A stretch of DNA of 22,917 nucleotides from a virus, in the IMG/VR virus record IMGVR_UViG_3300046467_001908, positions 1-22,917 of that record. One strand, written 5' to 3'. Under the pieces are notes generated by a model. It worked only from the letters and a program-made list of their open reading frames with translations. It searched no databases and was not told the origin of the DNA. This document shows, piece by piece, positions 13,974-22,917 of the stretch; the first letter of the stretch is position 1, and each line of letters opens with the position of its first letter. A program made the translations under genes and the position numbers.

Positions 13974-16460
13974 ATGGCATTAGATTTTGAAGAGTTCAAA
14001 GAATTTTTAGCGCAAATAGACGACGATGAGATCGCCAAACTAGCTCCTCTGTTTGATAAGGCTAGGGAGAGCGCGTCAAAGCTAACTGACAGCCTCGGTG
14101 CCCAAGCTAAACAGCTTAAAGAGATCAAAGCGCAGGAGCGAGACCTTCGCATTCTTCTACGAGAAAAAGAAGAAATGGAGAAACGCGGACTTGCCGTCGC
14201 TCCGGAGCTTCAAAAAAAGATAGATCAGCTTCAACAATCAGTTGGCGGCTACATCCAAAAACAAAAAATACTAAACGACTTGCAGAAAACCGGACAGGTT
14301 TTGATGGGCAAGTACGGGGCTGGACTAGACAAAGCTTTTGGTTCTTTGAGTGGATTCACTAGTAAGTTTACAGAACTTGTAGACCAGTTTGACGCCGCCG
14401 GCACGGACTTAGGTAAAACAACGGGATATGTTCATGCGTTTGAGGATGCCATGACCTCGGCTGCTAGTGGCACAAACGGAATGGCAGTATCTATGGCTGA
14501 GGCCGGGGCAGCCATTGGATCTCTGTCTACCAATATGACATTATTTAACACGCTAAGTGCCACGAATGTTCAACAAATTACTGACCTTACTGTTGCCATG
14601 GGCAAACTCGGCGTAGATGCTGCTTCTACAGCACAGGCTCTGGATACCATGACTCGGGGTATGGGGATGAGTGTAACGGCAGCAGGGGAAGCTGCTCGTA
14701 GCTTTGATCAATTAGCACAAAGTGTAGGACTTCCTACATCTGAGGTTATTGACGGCTTTAATACGATTAGCGGCGATCTTGCAAGGTTTGGGAAAGAAGG
14801 TAAAAAGGTTTTCGGAGGCTTGGTAAAAGAGGCTCGCTCCATGGGGATGTCAATCAAGGAAGCCTTTGACATTGCAGAGGCGTTTGATACGTTTGAATCG
14901 GCGGCTGAGTTAGCGGGCAAGTTAAACGCCCAAATTGGTCTTCAATTGAATTCCGTGACCATGATGAATGCATCTCACGAAGATCGAATTAAGATCCTGA
15001 GAGACGAGTTTAAATTGCGAGGCAAGAACTTTGAGGACATGTCTCAACGGCAACGCCAAGCGATAGCTGAAGTGATGGGGGTTGATGTGGACATGGCGTC
15101 TCGTTTGTTCGGCGATCCCGTGGCTTTGCGCAAATATCAAAAAGAACAAAAAACGTTGGAAGAAAGAGCCAAAGCAGTTACAACAGTCACAGAGGATTTA
15201 AAAAATATATTTGAAGATTTAATGTTGATGCTGGGTCCAGTAGTCAAAGGGTTCCGAAACCTTGTCAAGCTTATGACGGGCAACTGGATCGGCAAGACTA
15301 TATTGATCACGGCGGTGGTGGCTAAGTTGGCAGGGGGTTTTGGAAACCTTGCCACTAGCATCGTCTCCGTGGCTAAAAGCCCTATAAAAACTATCACGGG
15401 GGCTTTTAGTAAATTCTTTTCTGCGGGAGACAAAGCAACCGAAGCAGCCGACAACATGTCAAAAGGGCTGGATAAGACCGGAAAGGCTGCCCAAGGCAGT
15501 TTTGCCCAAATGGCAGGGATGGCATTAGTGATCGTGGCGATCGGCGCAGGTATTGGGATGGCAGCAGCAGGGGTAGGATATCTTGTGCAATCATTTAAAG
15601 ATCTGGGCGATAATGCGCCCTATGCGGTGTTGGGCATTTTAGCGTTCGGCGCAGCCGTAGTTGGCATAGTGCTGGCGCTGGGAGGCTTGGGACCCATCGG
15701 CTGGGTTGCGGTTGGAATTCTTGTCGCCATCGGTGCCGCTGCCGTTGCTATGGGGTATGGGGTGAAACTGGCGGCTGAAGGGATCGGGGGCATTGTCGAT
15801 AGCCTTACTGGACTCACAGACGGAAAAGGCGGCGAGATGGCATGGTCATTACTTAAAATTGCAGGGGGAGTAGGAGCATTAGCCCTTGCTGGCTCTGTGG
15901 GGGCCGTTCCGATCTTGGCTCTTAGTGTGGCGTTACTAGCTCTTGGCGGAGCGTTGTGGATCGTCGGTCCCGTTCTAGAGCGATTTGCTAAAATATTTGC
16001 TAGCGGGCTATCTTCCCTCGCTGATATTGCGAAAGGCATCGGAACTATGTTTTCGAGCTTGGCTCAAATGGGGGCATTCCAACTTCTTAAAATTGGTGCT
16101 GGTTTCGCTGCTTTATCTGCTTCGGTAATATCCATGATGGAAGATCTAGATGTCAACAAGACTAGGTCCCTTACTAATCTTTTGGAAGCCATCGGAGAAG
16201 CCGGCGTTGGAATTGAAAAAATTAGGGCTTCTGCGGATTCACTTAATGCGCTGGAGCGGGTAATAAAGGTCTCCTCGGAGCTTGACATGGGCGCAGGCGA
16301 AGATGTCCGAAGTGTTACCCAGCGAGGACTAGCCACAGCAGGTCCATCGGTTGCACCTAATTACACTATTCCAGTCACATTTAAGATCAACAATACTGAT
16401 ATGGAAAAATATGTAATTAAGATAGTTGATAAGAAATTTGATGTGACGAGGATTGAATAA
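13974..16460 (+). CDS. Tape measure protein
   Basis: This is an 828-residue protein. The N-terminal 110 residues form a charged coiled coil (LKEIKAQERDLRILLREKEE region), followed by a long Ala/Gly/Met-rich helical region. Three hydrophobic stretches lie at about 513-538, 548-600 and 626-668. Coiled coil plus an internal hydrophobic block is typical of tape measure proteins, which set tail length, are held inside the tube, and are ejected during infection. Using the usual ratio of about 0.15 nm per residue, a tail near 120 nm would be expected (inference). The gene follows the chaperone-like ORFs, as in most long-tailed phages. AGAGGA lies seven bases before the ATG, and its stop overlaps the next start (TAATG). 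Confidence 0.85.
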   Translation: MALDFEEFKEFLAQIDDDEIAKLAPLFDKARESASKLTDSLGAQAKQLKEIKAQERDLRILLREKEEMEKRGLAVAPELQKKIDQLQQSVGGYIQKQKILNDLQKTGQVLMGKYGAGLDKAFGSLSGFTSKFTELVDQFDAAGTDLGKTTGYVHAFEDAMTSAASGTNGMAVSMAEAGAAIGSLSTNMTLFNTLSATNVQQITDLTVAMGKLGVDAASTAQALDTMTRGMGMSVTAAGEAARSFDQLAQSVGLPTSEVIDGFNTISGDLARFGKEGKKVFGGLVKEARSMGMSIKEAFDIAEAFDTFESAAELAGKLNAQIGLQLNSVTMMNASHEDRIKILRDEFKLRGKNFEDMSQRQRQAIAEVMGVDVDMASRLFGDPVALRKYQKEQKTLEERAKAVTTVTEDLKNIFEDLMLMLGPVVKGFRNLVKLMTGNWIGKTILITAVVAKLAGGFGNLATSIVSVAKSPIKTITGAFSKFFSAGDKATEAADNMSKGLDKTGKAAQGSFAQMAGMALVIVAIGAGIGMAAAGVGYLVQSFKDLGDNAPYAVLGILAFGAAVVGIVLALGGLGPIGWVAVGILVAIGAAAVAMGYGVKLAAEGIGGIVDSLTGLTDGKGGEMAWSLLKIAGGVGALALAGSVGAVPILALSVALLALGGALWIVGPVLERFAKIFASGLSSLADIAKGIGTMFSSLAQMGAFQLLKIGAGFAALSASVISMMEDLDVNKTRSLTNLLEAIGEAGVGIEKIRASADSLNALERVIKVSSELDMGAGEDVRSVTQRGLATAGPSVAPNYTIPVTFKINNTDMEKYVIKIVDKKFDVTRIE

Positions 16461-17494
16461 TGGCAAAGAACCCTAAAGGCACAGGCTGGTTTACAATTCC
16501 TATGGGACCAGGGGTTTCAAACCTCTATAACAAAGGTTTTACCTTACACGTTACCCATATTCCAACCGGGCACGAGATAGAGTTCCCCGCTTTTATTACT
16601 GACCAATCGGATGCATATACCAGCAACTGGACCGAAGAAACAGTTTTCGGACGGATGGATCCTATTGCAACGTTTGAATCCACCAAACGCGTAGTCAGTC
16701 TAGGGTTTACGGTCCCTTCGCGGTCTCGCCACGATGCGTTGCATAACTTGGGTAAACTCAATACTCTTCTTAGTTTTTTGTACCCCACCTACGCTTCCGT
16801 TCCGGGTGCAACCGTAATGAACATGGGTCCGTTAGTGAGGGTAAAATATGCCAACTTGATTTGCAGCACCGAGAACCCCTCGCAAGGGTTGCTGGGGTAT
16901 ATCACGACAGGTATTACTCTCACCCCTGACCTAGAAGCGGGCGTATTGGCTCGATCGACCGGAGCGTCCACAGAGGACGAAAAGTCGTTGGCCGGCGGAC
17001 TGAGGGCGAACAGAAACAATCTAGAAAGCGCCAAGTTTAAGACAATGCGGCTGGACGCAAACCTCTTACAGCACGGCAGCGGCATTGATGGTGCTGAAAT
17101 TCTTTATAAGGCGTATAATCTAAATTTTGAATTGAGTGTCCTTCATGAGCACTCTCTGGGCTTTGAAAAGAGGCAGATAAAAGGAAAAGAGGTCTATGTC
17201 TTTCGGAATAAGACCGGGCGTTTTCCCTATAACACCGGACACCACACGAGCCCGAATCAGATTTTGAACAGGGGCGAGAGCGAGGCCCTACAACCGGTCC
17301 AGTCAGCCCCGGCTCCGACTGACGCCACCCCCCAAGACCCGGAAACTAGGGAGGAGTACTTGGAGCAAATTCGTAACAACGCGCAACTCAACTCAATGGT
17401 TGCTCAACTACTTAGTCAACTAGGTAAAACCATTGACACCGCTACTGACGCCGAGTTAGGCGAGGCTTATAACCAATCGGCCGCCAGGCTTTGA
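16460..17494 (+). CDS. Baseplate protein, probable tail tube initiator
   Basis: This is a 344-residue protein. The core comprises EIEFPAFITDQSDAYTSNWT, then EETVFGRMDPIATFESTKRV, then VSLGFTVPSRSRHDALHNLG, a LNTLLSFLYPTYA helix, and the segment with PLVRVKYANLICS, GLLGYITTGITLTPDLEAGV. A GRMDPI-x-x-x-x-x-T-x-R-x-x-SL-x-F signature with a later YP-x-Y is, from memory, a recurrent feature of baseplate/tube-base proteins in aquatic myophages. Directly after the tape measure gene, this is the place of T4 gene 48 (the tube-baseplate junction protein), so a tube initiator role is likely but inferred. The last 80 residues are Pro/Gln/Glu-rich and then helical, perhaps a flexible tether. The exact T4 counterpart is uncertain. 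Confidence 0.6.
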   Translation: MAKNPKGTGWFTIPMGPGVSNLYNKGFTLHVTHIPTGHEIEFPAFITDQSDAYTSNWTEETVFGRMDPIATFESTKRVVSLGFTVPSRSRHDALHNLGKLNTLLSFLYPTYASVPGATVMNMGPLVRVKYANLICSTENPSQGLLGYITTGITLTPDLEAGVLARSTGASTEDEKSLAGGLRANRNNLESAKFKTMRLDANLLQHGSGIDGAEILYKAYNLNFELSVLHEHSLGFEKRQIKGKEVYVFRNKTGRFPYNTGHHTSPNQILNRGESEALQPVQSAPAPTDATPQDPETREEYLEQIRNNAQLNSMVAQLLSQLGKTIDTATDAELGEAYNQSAARL

Positions 17495-17511
17495 TAGGAG
17501 GAGAATTTTAA

Positions 17512-17856
17512 ATGCCTTATTCCCGTATGAACAGTCGTACTATTTTTGTCAATGATGATAAAAACTACCAAAAAGAATTTTTTCAAGAGCGGGGTGTGAA
17601 CCGGGTGCCCCAATACAAAACCGGACGGTTTAAAGCCTTAACGCCACGACAAAGATCTCAACTAGAGGTTAATAGTATCACCTGGACTGCCGTAAGTAAT
17701 CTTACGAAGATAGCGTTTGACTTTTATGGGAGCCCACAATATTGGTGGATAATAGCATTATTCAATAATCGTCCCCTTGAAGCTGATTTTAAATTAGGAG
17801 AGATTGTTTATATCCCCACTCCTCTTGAAAAAGTGCTCAGTTATTACGGAGTTTAA
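17512..17856 (+). CDS. Baseplate wedge protein (gp53-like)
   Basis: This 114-residue protein has the strongest Shine-Dalgarno in the window (AGGAGGAG, eight bases before the ATG). The core is SITWTAVSNLTKIAFDFYGS, then PQYWWIIALFNNRPLEADFK, then LGEIVYIPTP. This is the YG-x-P-x-YWW-x-x-x-x-N segment and LysM-like G-x-x-x-x-IP ending of the gp53 wedge family and related small baseplate LysM proteins. T4 gp53 (196 residues) has the parallel YGNPQLYWVLLMCND. These proteins help hold the baseplate around the hub. The N-terminal 45 residues are basic and probably extended. Confidence 0.75.
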   Translation: MPYSRMNSRTIFVNDDKNYQKEFFQERGVNRVPQYKTGRFKALTPRQRSQLEVNSITWTAVSNLTKIAFDFYGSPQYWWIIALFNNRPLEADFKLGEIVYIPTPLEKVLSYYGV

Positions 17857-17858
17857 CA

Positions 17859-20624
17859 ATGCCGCCGCCCGTCAACCCTACTGAAAAGGCCAGCCTCGCT
17901 AGACAAAATGCCCAATGCTTGTTGGTGAATAATTTTGGCGTGGTCTTACAGAACTCCGATGTTCTCCTCCCGACGATGGGGGTTCGATCTGGGATCAAAA
18001 GCGCCCGCGATGTGCTGGCTGCACAGGCTAGCTCTAATCCCGAGCGCATACCTTTAACAACCCTTGAGACCCTCATTACTTATCATGGGCATCCAGATGA
18101 AGTGGTGAATGCTTTGACTATGGATACTCCCGACCTACCTCCAACAGCATTTATTAACGCCACGCCTGCACAATTATCCTTGTTGCAGCCTCGATTAGAC
18201 TTTTATATTCGGACTAATGTGGTGGACCCCAATAACCCTACACACTTCTTGCCCAAAGATAGAGCAATCCTCTTCAGCGATCATGTCTCGGCCGAGAAGC
18301 AAAAAGGTTTAGCAGGATTTCGAGCAGGGGAAAATAGTGACGTGATCTTGAGGGGAGCGGAGGGCTATAACGTAGGAATTAAAGAATTTACTTGGAACTA
18401 CGACAACAAGCACGAGGGCGACCGTATTATTAAAGCCCAACTCACCTTATATTTTGGATCTATGGCTGAGTTGACTAACCAGTATTATCTTGATTTCTTG
18501 TTTGCCGACGGGAAAAGAAATGTTAACCAACGCACGGCTTCAGAACATTCAACAACAACGGAGAAAATCAAAGAACTAAACAGCAGTTTGGAAAACCGAA
18601 AACGAGCCGTCCGTCAGGGCAGCTATAACGCCAGAAGCCAGTCAAACATCCTTCGAGATTCTCAGCAGCTTAAAGTGATTGTGGGCTGGGAGATGCCATC
18701 TCGGGTGGTGCCTGAGTTGTTTGAATCCGCAGAAGACCAAAAGCAATTCTACCAAGCTGTAAAGAATTCACAGCGTACATTGTTGCTCAACATTACTCAA
18801 TATGATATAAATTTTAATCAAAATGGATCATGCGAGGTAACTATAGAATATATAGCTAGCACTGATGCGTATATCGGAAGCCCCTCTGCTGATGTTTTCT
18901 CTCACCGTCACCTTCCCAACACGTCCGGACGCGATGAGCGTGATCAGGCTTGGGTAACTGCGGACGAGGGACTTTTAGATTGGGGTGGATTAGGTAACGA
19001 GGTTTGGCCTGAAGGATACCTTAAAAAGGAATACGAGGATCATAAAGGTGGAGTTGGTGGCAAGGAATTTGACGAGAATGATGGCGTCACAAAAATGATT
19101 ATCTATGTAGACGCTGTGATAGCGGAAGTAGAATGGCTGGAACAAAAGCTTCAACTTTTTGACTTACAGGGAGCCAACAATCCTAATGCCTCCAACTCCG
19201 AGGCGGCCAAGAATCATAAAAAATTCAAAGCTTATTTTGACAAGGCAACTGAGGTCCTCCAGCAAGCTTATACTTCCGCACGATCTCTTAAGTACCAAAC
19301 TTTTTTAACTCGAATTCTTGACGATGACAGAGTCTTTTTTCTTGATGCGAAGTATACGGATGTTCGCGGACGTGTTAACCGACAGGGACCCCCTCCTAAA
19401 TACATCCAAGTACGACGACCGAAGTATGAAGGCAACCCGGAAGAGGGGAGTCTCAATCAAAACAAGTATAACAGTTTTAAAAGAAGATTTGTAACGCTCG
19501 CTCAGGTCCAATCATTAGCCGCCACCGCTGGCACGACCGAGAGAGAGTTCCTCGACGCCTCCGCCAGAAACTATGTAGCTGGCTCCGGACAATTGAAAGC
19601 AGGACAGGTCCTCGAAGGCCACGCAAACCAGCAGGGTGGCCGCACAGTTAGGCTTTATTATGTACGACTGGGAGACGTAATACAGGCTGCTTCAGATGCT
19701 GCCGGTCTAAGTGTTGAGAATCAAATTCTGCTGGGCAGTTTTTTACCTCGCTTGTCTAAGTTTCGCTACGGTGGGACCGGCGGCCACCCTGGGGCGTTGA
19801 GCGATTTCCCTGAAACACTTGCAAATCTACCCATTTCTTTAGAATATTTTGGGAATTGGTTTTATGAAAACGTGATTTCCAAAGAGCGAGAGCAATATCC
19901 TTTCCGGAGATTTTTGGACGACTTCCTCAACGGACTCGTGCAACCTATTCTTACTACATTGTGCGGAGATCAAAAAGATTTAAGGATAGGATATACATTG
20001 CACACTGTTGCTGCGGATTTTTTATCACAGACACTGGAGCGAGCTTCGGATTCGTCCACGGCTTCATCTTCGATGCCCACCCGCGAGGGCAACCCTTGGT
20101 CGCTTCAGTTTGCGGGTCGCGACTTTCTGGAAATTGTTCGGAGCGCCGCCTACCGAGGAGCCCAAGCCGGCATCGATCTCCCGTTGAGCACTTTATTACT
20201 TATTCATGCAGAGCAGGTAAACGATACTCGAACGGGAGATGTTGATCACGACCAGAAAGACGGGGTGTACCACTTCTTTTTAGGGGCCGACCGAGGGCTC
20301 GTAAAACAATTTAATTTTTCGAAGAAACAGATGCCACAACTTAGAGCTATGAACATAGAAAGAGTAAACAAAGGAGCTACAAAGGCAGGCATCTTGGTCC
20401 TCCCTATGGATGTATCGCTAACGATGTTTGGAAACGGGCTACTGCGCAATGGGAGTATGATATTTGTTAATGCAGATTTTGGGCTCGGTACTCGGGTAGC
20501 TGACCAGCTAGCATTGGGCGGCTACTATAGAGTATATAAGTGTGCTCACACTATCCGTCCGGGCTTTTACGAGACTACTATTGAGTGCATATTTGAAAGA
20601 CCAAGGAATTTCCCTGATGGCTAA
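17859..20624 (+). CDS. Large baseplate hub-like protein
   Basis: This 921-residue protein starts two bases after the wedge gene. An early segment, NVGIKEFTWNYDNKHEGDRI then AQLTLYFGSMAELTNQYYLD, is followed near 310-340 by LLLNITQYDINFNQNGSCEV, a beta domain. The C-terminal 120 residues (VYHFFLGADRGLVKQFNFSK, then VSLTMFGNGLLRNGSMIFVN, then LALGGYYRVYKCAHTIRPGF plus YETTIECIFE) resemble the end of tail hub proteins (gp27/gpD-like), where a G-x-G-x-x-x-x-G strand leads to GGYY-x-V-x-x-x-x-H-x-I-x-x-G-x-Y-x-T. Hubs form the trimeric centre of the baseplate between tube and spike. T4 gp27 is 391 residues, so this one carries about 500 extra residues. I see no lysozyme motif. The stop lies eight bases inside the next gene. 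Confidence 0.6.
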   Translation: MPPPVNPTEKASLARQNAQCLLVNNFGVVLQNSDVLLPTMGVRSGIKSARDVLAAQASSNPERIPLTTLETLITYHGHPDEVVNALTMDTPDLPPTAFINATPAQLSLLQPRLDFYIRTNVVDPNNPTHFLPKDRAILFSDHVSAEKQKGLAGFRAGENSDVILRGAEGYNVGIKEFTWNYDNKHEGDRIIKAQLTLYFGSMAELTNQYYLDFLFADGKRNVNQRTASEHSTTTEKIKELNSSLENRKRAVRQGSYNARSQSNILRDSQQLKVIVGWEMPSRVVPELFESAEDQKQFYQAVKNSQRTLLLNITQYDINFNQNGSCEVTIEYIASTDAYIGSPSADVFSHRHLPNTSGRDERDQAWVTADEGLLDWGGLGNEVWPEGYLKKEYEDHKGGVGGKEFDENDGVTKMIIYVDAVIAEVEWLEQKLQLFDLQGANNPNASNSEAAKNHKKFKAYFDKATEVLQQAYTSARSLKYQTFLTRILDDDRVFFLDAKYTDVRGRVNRQGPPPKYIQVRRPKYEGNPEEGSLNQNKYNSFKRRFVTLAQVQSLAATAGTTEREFLDASARNYVAGSGQLKAGQVLEGHANQQGGRTVRLYYVRLGDVIQAASDAAGLSVENQILLGSFLPRLSKFRYGGTGGHPGALSDFPETLANLPISLEYFGNWFYENVISKEREQYPFRRFLDDFLNGLVQPILTTLCGDQKDLRIGYTLHTVAADFLSQTLERASDSSTASSSMPTREGNPWSLQFAGRDFLEIVRSAAYRGAQAGIDLPLSTLLLIHAEQVNDTRTGDVDHDQKDGVYHFFLGADRGLVKQFNFSKKQMPQLRAMNIERVNKGATKAGILVLPMDVSLTMFGNGLLRNGSMIFVNADFGLGTRVADQLALGGYYRVYKCAHTIRPGFYETTIECIFERPRNFPDG

Positions 20625-22182
20625 GAAACCACCTAATGGCGTAGTCCCGTTTTTTGTTAGCGGTGTTGGGGCTACCAATAGCACCAGCGCCAAAGTTAGC
20701 TTCGAAAATCGCAAAGCATACCGCACCCAAGTGTTTAGCGACGACTTGATCCCAAATGTAGCTTATACCTGGGGGAAGGACAGATTCTACGGAAAAATAA
20801 ATACCCGAGGGGAGGCTATTCTCCCTCGACAGGCTTTTTTAAAGTCTCTTAAATATACATCTAATAATCAAAATTATTTTGCTATGAATTTTGTAGCTGA
20901 TGCCTGGCGGGATTTCGCCGAAAAACTCAGAGAGCTTCGCGATAATAATGTGATCTATGCAGAAAGTCCTTGGTCCTCCCCTTTGATACATAAAGCCTAC
21001 CAAGATCCCGCCACTATATACAGTTCTTACATGAAGGAAGAAGTCTTCGGGACATTTACTAATATATACTTGGGTCGCTCCACCTCTGCGCGCAAAAGAG
21101 TGAAAGACTTTAATACCTTCCTTCAGGAATTTTCCCCGTTTTTTGAAAGAGTTGCCTCTAAGACCGGCTTTATCACCTACTCGGGGATGGTTGAGAGTGG
21201 GTGGACTACGCCTCTTATGTCTGGGCTCGTTATTGAGATCGCTACCGAATCTTATGACAAGGATGAGGACAAGGCAGCAAAGTTCGGGGACTTTAATTTT
21301 GGGGTGGTAGCCAACGTTGCCGCCCAATATGGATTTAAGATCGACCGCAACATTCCCTGGAGGCTCGTGGCTGATTTATCTAGTAAAGCCATGCAGGAGT
21401 ATATGATCGGGGTGCCTATCGCCGGAATAGAGGGGGAGTTTCAGAACCGCCTCGGTGAGTGCGGGGAGTTAATGCAAAGAGATCCTGGCTATATGCCTGA
21501 TTTTTATGGATACTCTCAAATCCCCGGACTGGAGAGTATCAAGCGGCATATTTCGGCGTATATAAACACCCAACGGGAGCTAACGCCCGGATATATAATT
21601 TATCGGAACATTAAAAACACGGCAGACCAACAAAAAATAGCAGCAATAGTTTTTGCCAATGCTTATATGACAAGTTGGACCCAAGATATGGCTCTTCTCA
21701 CCCCATATCTCCGTAACATGTATAATTCCTATGTCAAGGGAAATCCGGTAGTTTCTTCATATGTGCCCAACCCCACTTCTTCTCGGTCCCCAGGGCTCGG
21801 AATTAATTGTGCATCTAGGACGGTCTTGCATCGTAACGAACCTATTGATGCGACAACAATAGGGGGACCCGCCGCTCGTTATTACTACCGCTGGGCCTAT
21901 AAGTGCTTTTATACTCTGCGCTGCGGCGAGCGGCACCTGAAGTATGGGCGAGATGAAAGACAAAGACACCTTAGGGAAGCCACCAACCGCTTTGACTTCG
22001 GCGGGGGAGCCGCCTTTCAGAGATATGCCTCCACGATTCAATACATCCATGAAGAGTTTATAGGACCCTTTCAGACAAAATTCTTAAACATAGAGACAAT
22101 ATCAGATATGCTAGAAGAAGGAGAAAGTGATGCTCTTTCAAACTCTCGACGACAAAACCGAGTGCGTCGGGATTTATACTAA
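20617..22182 (+). CDS. Large protein of unknown function, probably virion or tail-associated
   Basis: I chose the ATG at 20617, with AAGGAA eight bases upstream; it overlaps the hub-like stop by eight bases and gives 521 residues. A start at 20542 would add 25 out-of-frame-looking residues. Recognisable blocks are FSDDLIPNVAYTWGKDRFYG, SKTGFITYSGMVESGWTTPL with MSGLVIEIATE, NIPWRLVADLSSKAMQEYMI near 250-270, and a basic, Tyr/Arg-rich C-terminus. I associate the PWRLVADLSS motif with large uncharacterised proteins near baseplate genes of aquatic phages. No catalytic, membrane or fibre motif is evident. Baseplate or virion location is inferred from the tight coupling to the hub-like gene. Its last 53 bases overlap the polymerase start. 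Confidence 0.65.
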   Translation: MAKKPPNGVVPFFVSGVGATNSTSAKVSFENRKAYRTQVFSDDLIPNVAYTWGKDRFYGKINTRGEAILPRQAFLKSLKYTSNNQNYFAMNFVADAWRDFAEKLRELRDNNVIYAESPWSSPLIHKAYQDPATIYSSYMKEEVFGTFTNIYLGRSTSARKRVKDFNTFLQEFSPFFERVASKTGFITYSGMVESGWTTPLMSGLVIEIATESYDKDEDKAAKFGDFNFGVVANVAAQYGFKIDRNIPWRLVADLSSKAMQEYMIGVPIAGIEGEFQNRLGECGELMQRDPGYMPDFYGYSQIPGLESIKRHISAYINTQRELTPGYIIYRNIKNTADQQKIAAIVFANAYMTSWTQDMALLTPYLRNMYNSYVKGNPVVSSYVPNPTSSRSPGLGINCASRTVLHRNEPIDATTIGGPAARYYYRWAYKCFYTLRCGERHLKYGRDERQRHLREATNRFDFGGGAAFQRYASTIQYIHEEFIGPFQTKFLNIETISDMLEEGESDALSNSRRQNRVRRDLY

Positions 22183-22917
22183 TAACCGGCTTATTTTTAG
22201 CCCACAGGAGTTCCCTACAGACCTGACTGGTACCTGGGCTTACACTCCTCATGTAAGGTCTCAAGACGTCGAATACGCTTCTTTATATTTGGAGGGAAAA
22301 GCTATTGAAGATGTGATACCGGAATACCTACAGGATGATTGGAGTGATGTTACTGAGAGGATCGCCGCCTTTAAGCGGTCTTTGCGTCTAGCCAAGGTTA
22401 GCCGATCCGAAAATTGTTTCTTCGATTTAGTCCCCAGTCGATTTTTGTCGGAATGGTGCGAAGTAAAAAACCAAATCACCGGACATGTCCTTGAGACAGT
22501 GCCCCGCCCTGAACGGTATGATTTCTATAAACACGTTGCGATGCTGATTGGGGACATAGCGACTCAAGAGGTGAAATTCGATCGGCGCTTTATAACCTCT
22601 TTCGTGGGGCATAATAAATTAGGAAATTACGCATCGAAAATGCTCGCTGTTAATCCCCGAGTATGCTATAACCAGTTTGGAACGAAGACGGGAAGGCTCA
22701 CCACCAAAAAGAACACCCTCCCAATTTTGACGCTACCTAAATCTTTTAAGAAAGCCATCACACCTCAGAACGATTACTTTTTAGAGATCGACTTCAACGG
22801 AGCCGAAGTCCGGACGTTACTTGGTATCTTAGAAAAACAACAACCCGCCGGGGACATTCACGAGTTTCATCTGCACCATGTATTCTCAAATTTTGACAGC
22901 CGATCCCAAGCAAAAGA
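22130..22917 (+). CDS. Family A DNA polymerase, 5' part (truncated by window edge)
   Basis: The ATG at 22130 has GAAGGAG six bases upstream and lies 53 bases inside the previous gene. The frame is open for 262 codons to the window end. Residues about 126-175 look like the thumb. TKTGRL at 185-190 matches the TATGRL block of Pol I. FLEIDFNGAEVR at 217-228 is motif A, with D221 as the catalytic metal ligand and E226 as the steric-gate Glu (Pol I D705 and E710). GDIHEFHLHHVF at 241-252 matches the DIH-x-x-x-A-x-x-x-F block. The enzyme copies the phage genome. Only about 180 residues precede the polymerase core, too few for thumb plus a usual 3'-5' exonuclease domain, so proofreading is either absent or encoded separately. 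Motifs B and C lie outside the window. Confidence 0.9.
   Translation, partial: MLFQTLDDKTECVGIYTNNRLIFSPQEFPTDLTGTWAYTPHVRSQDVEYASLYLEGKAIEDVIPEYLQDDWSDVTERIAAFKRSLRLAKVSRSENCFFDLVPSRFLSEWCEVKNQITGHVLETVPRPERYDFYKHVAMLIGDIATQEVKFDRRFITSFVGHNKLGNYASKMLAVNPRVCYNQFGTKTGRLTTKKNTLPILTLPKSFKKAITPQNDYFLEIDFNGAEVRTLLGILEKQQPAGDIHEFHLHHVFSNFDSRSQAK

Noticed and set aside
20542-20616. Upstream extension of the 521-residue protein from an ATG at 20542
   Set aside because: The added 25 residues are an out-of-frame reading of the hub-like gene's conserved end, and the ATG at 20617 has AAGGAA at proper spacing.

Overview
This window is a slice of the late (virion morphogenesis) region of a tailed, contractile-tail bacteriophage with T4-like architecture. 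All credible genes lie on the + strand. They are tightly packed, usually with a Shine-Dalgarno sequence (AAGGAG, GAGGAG or GGAGG), and are often joined by TAATG or ATGA stop/start overlaps. There is no tRNA, integrase, insertion sequence or CRISPR array. The protein families and the carriage of a ribosomal protein bS21 homologue and a family A DNA polymerase remind me of uncultured aquatic phages, but the host cannot be read from the sequence. All family calls come from recognising motifs and gene order by eye; no database search was run.

Head region (1-5436). The window opens in the last 60 codons of a probable prohead protease (T4 gp21 position). A group of accessory genes follows: a virion-like beta protein, a small protein of unknown function, a basic bS21-like ribosomal protein, and a tandem pair of paralogous small proteins that share a 72-bp block with one mismatch. 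Then come a very acidic scaffolding core protein (gp22-like) and the major capsid protein (gp23-like). A strong intrinsic terminator closes this unit at 5404-5436.

Neck and tail tube region (5500-12429). The genes follow the T4 order 13-14-15-18-19: three neck or tail-terminator proteins, an unusually long tail sheath protein (1166 aa) and the tail tube protein. The gap before the sheath gene holds two perfect dyad symmetries.

Tail assembly and baseplate region (12480-22182). It holds a gp26-like protein with a split zinc ribbon and a downstream overlapping reading frame with no good start of its own. A UUU-C site at the end of the first gene could join them by +1 frameshifting. After these come a small conserved protein, the tape measure protein, a probable tube initiator, a gp53-like wedge protein, a large hub-like protein and a 521-aa protein of unknown function.

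Replication begins at 22130 with the 5' part of a family A DNA polymerase. It overlaps the last tail gene by 53 bases and is cut by the window edge. The junction between structural and replication genes is therefore direct, with no terminator or promoter that I can see.
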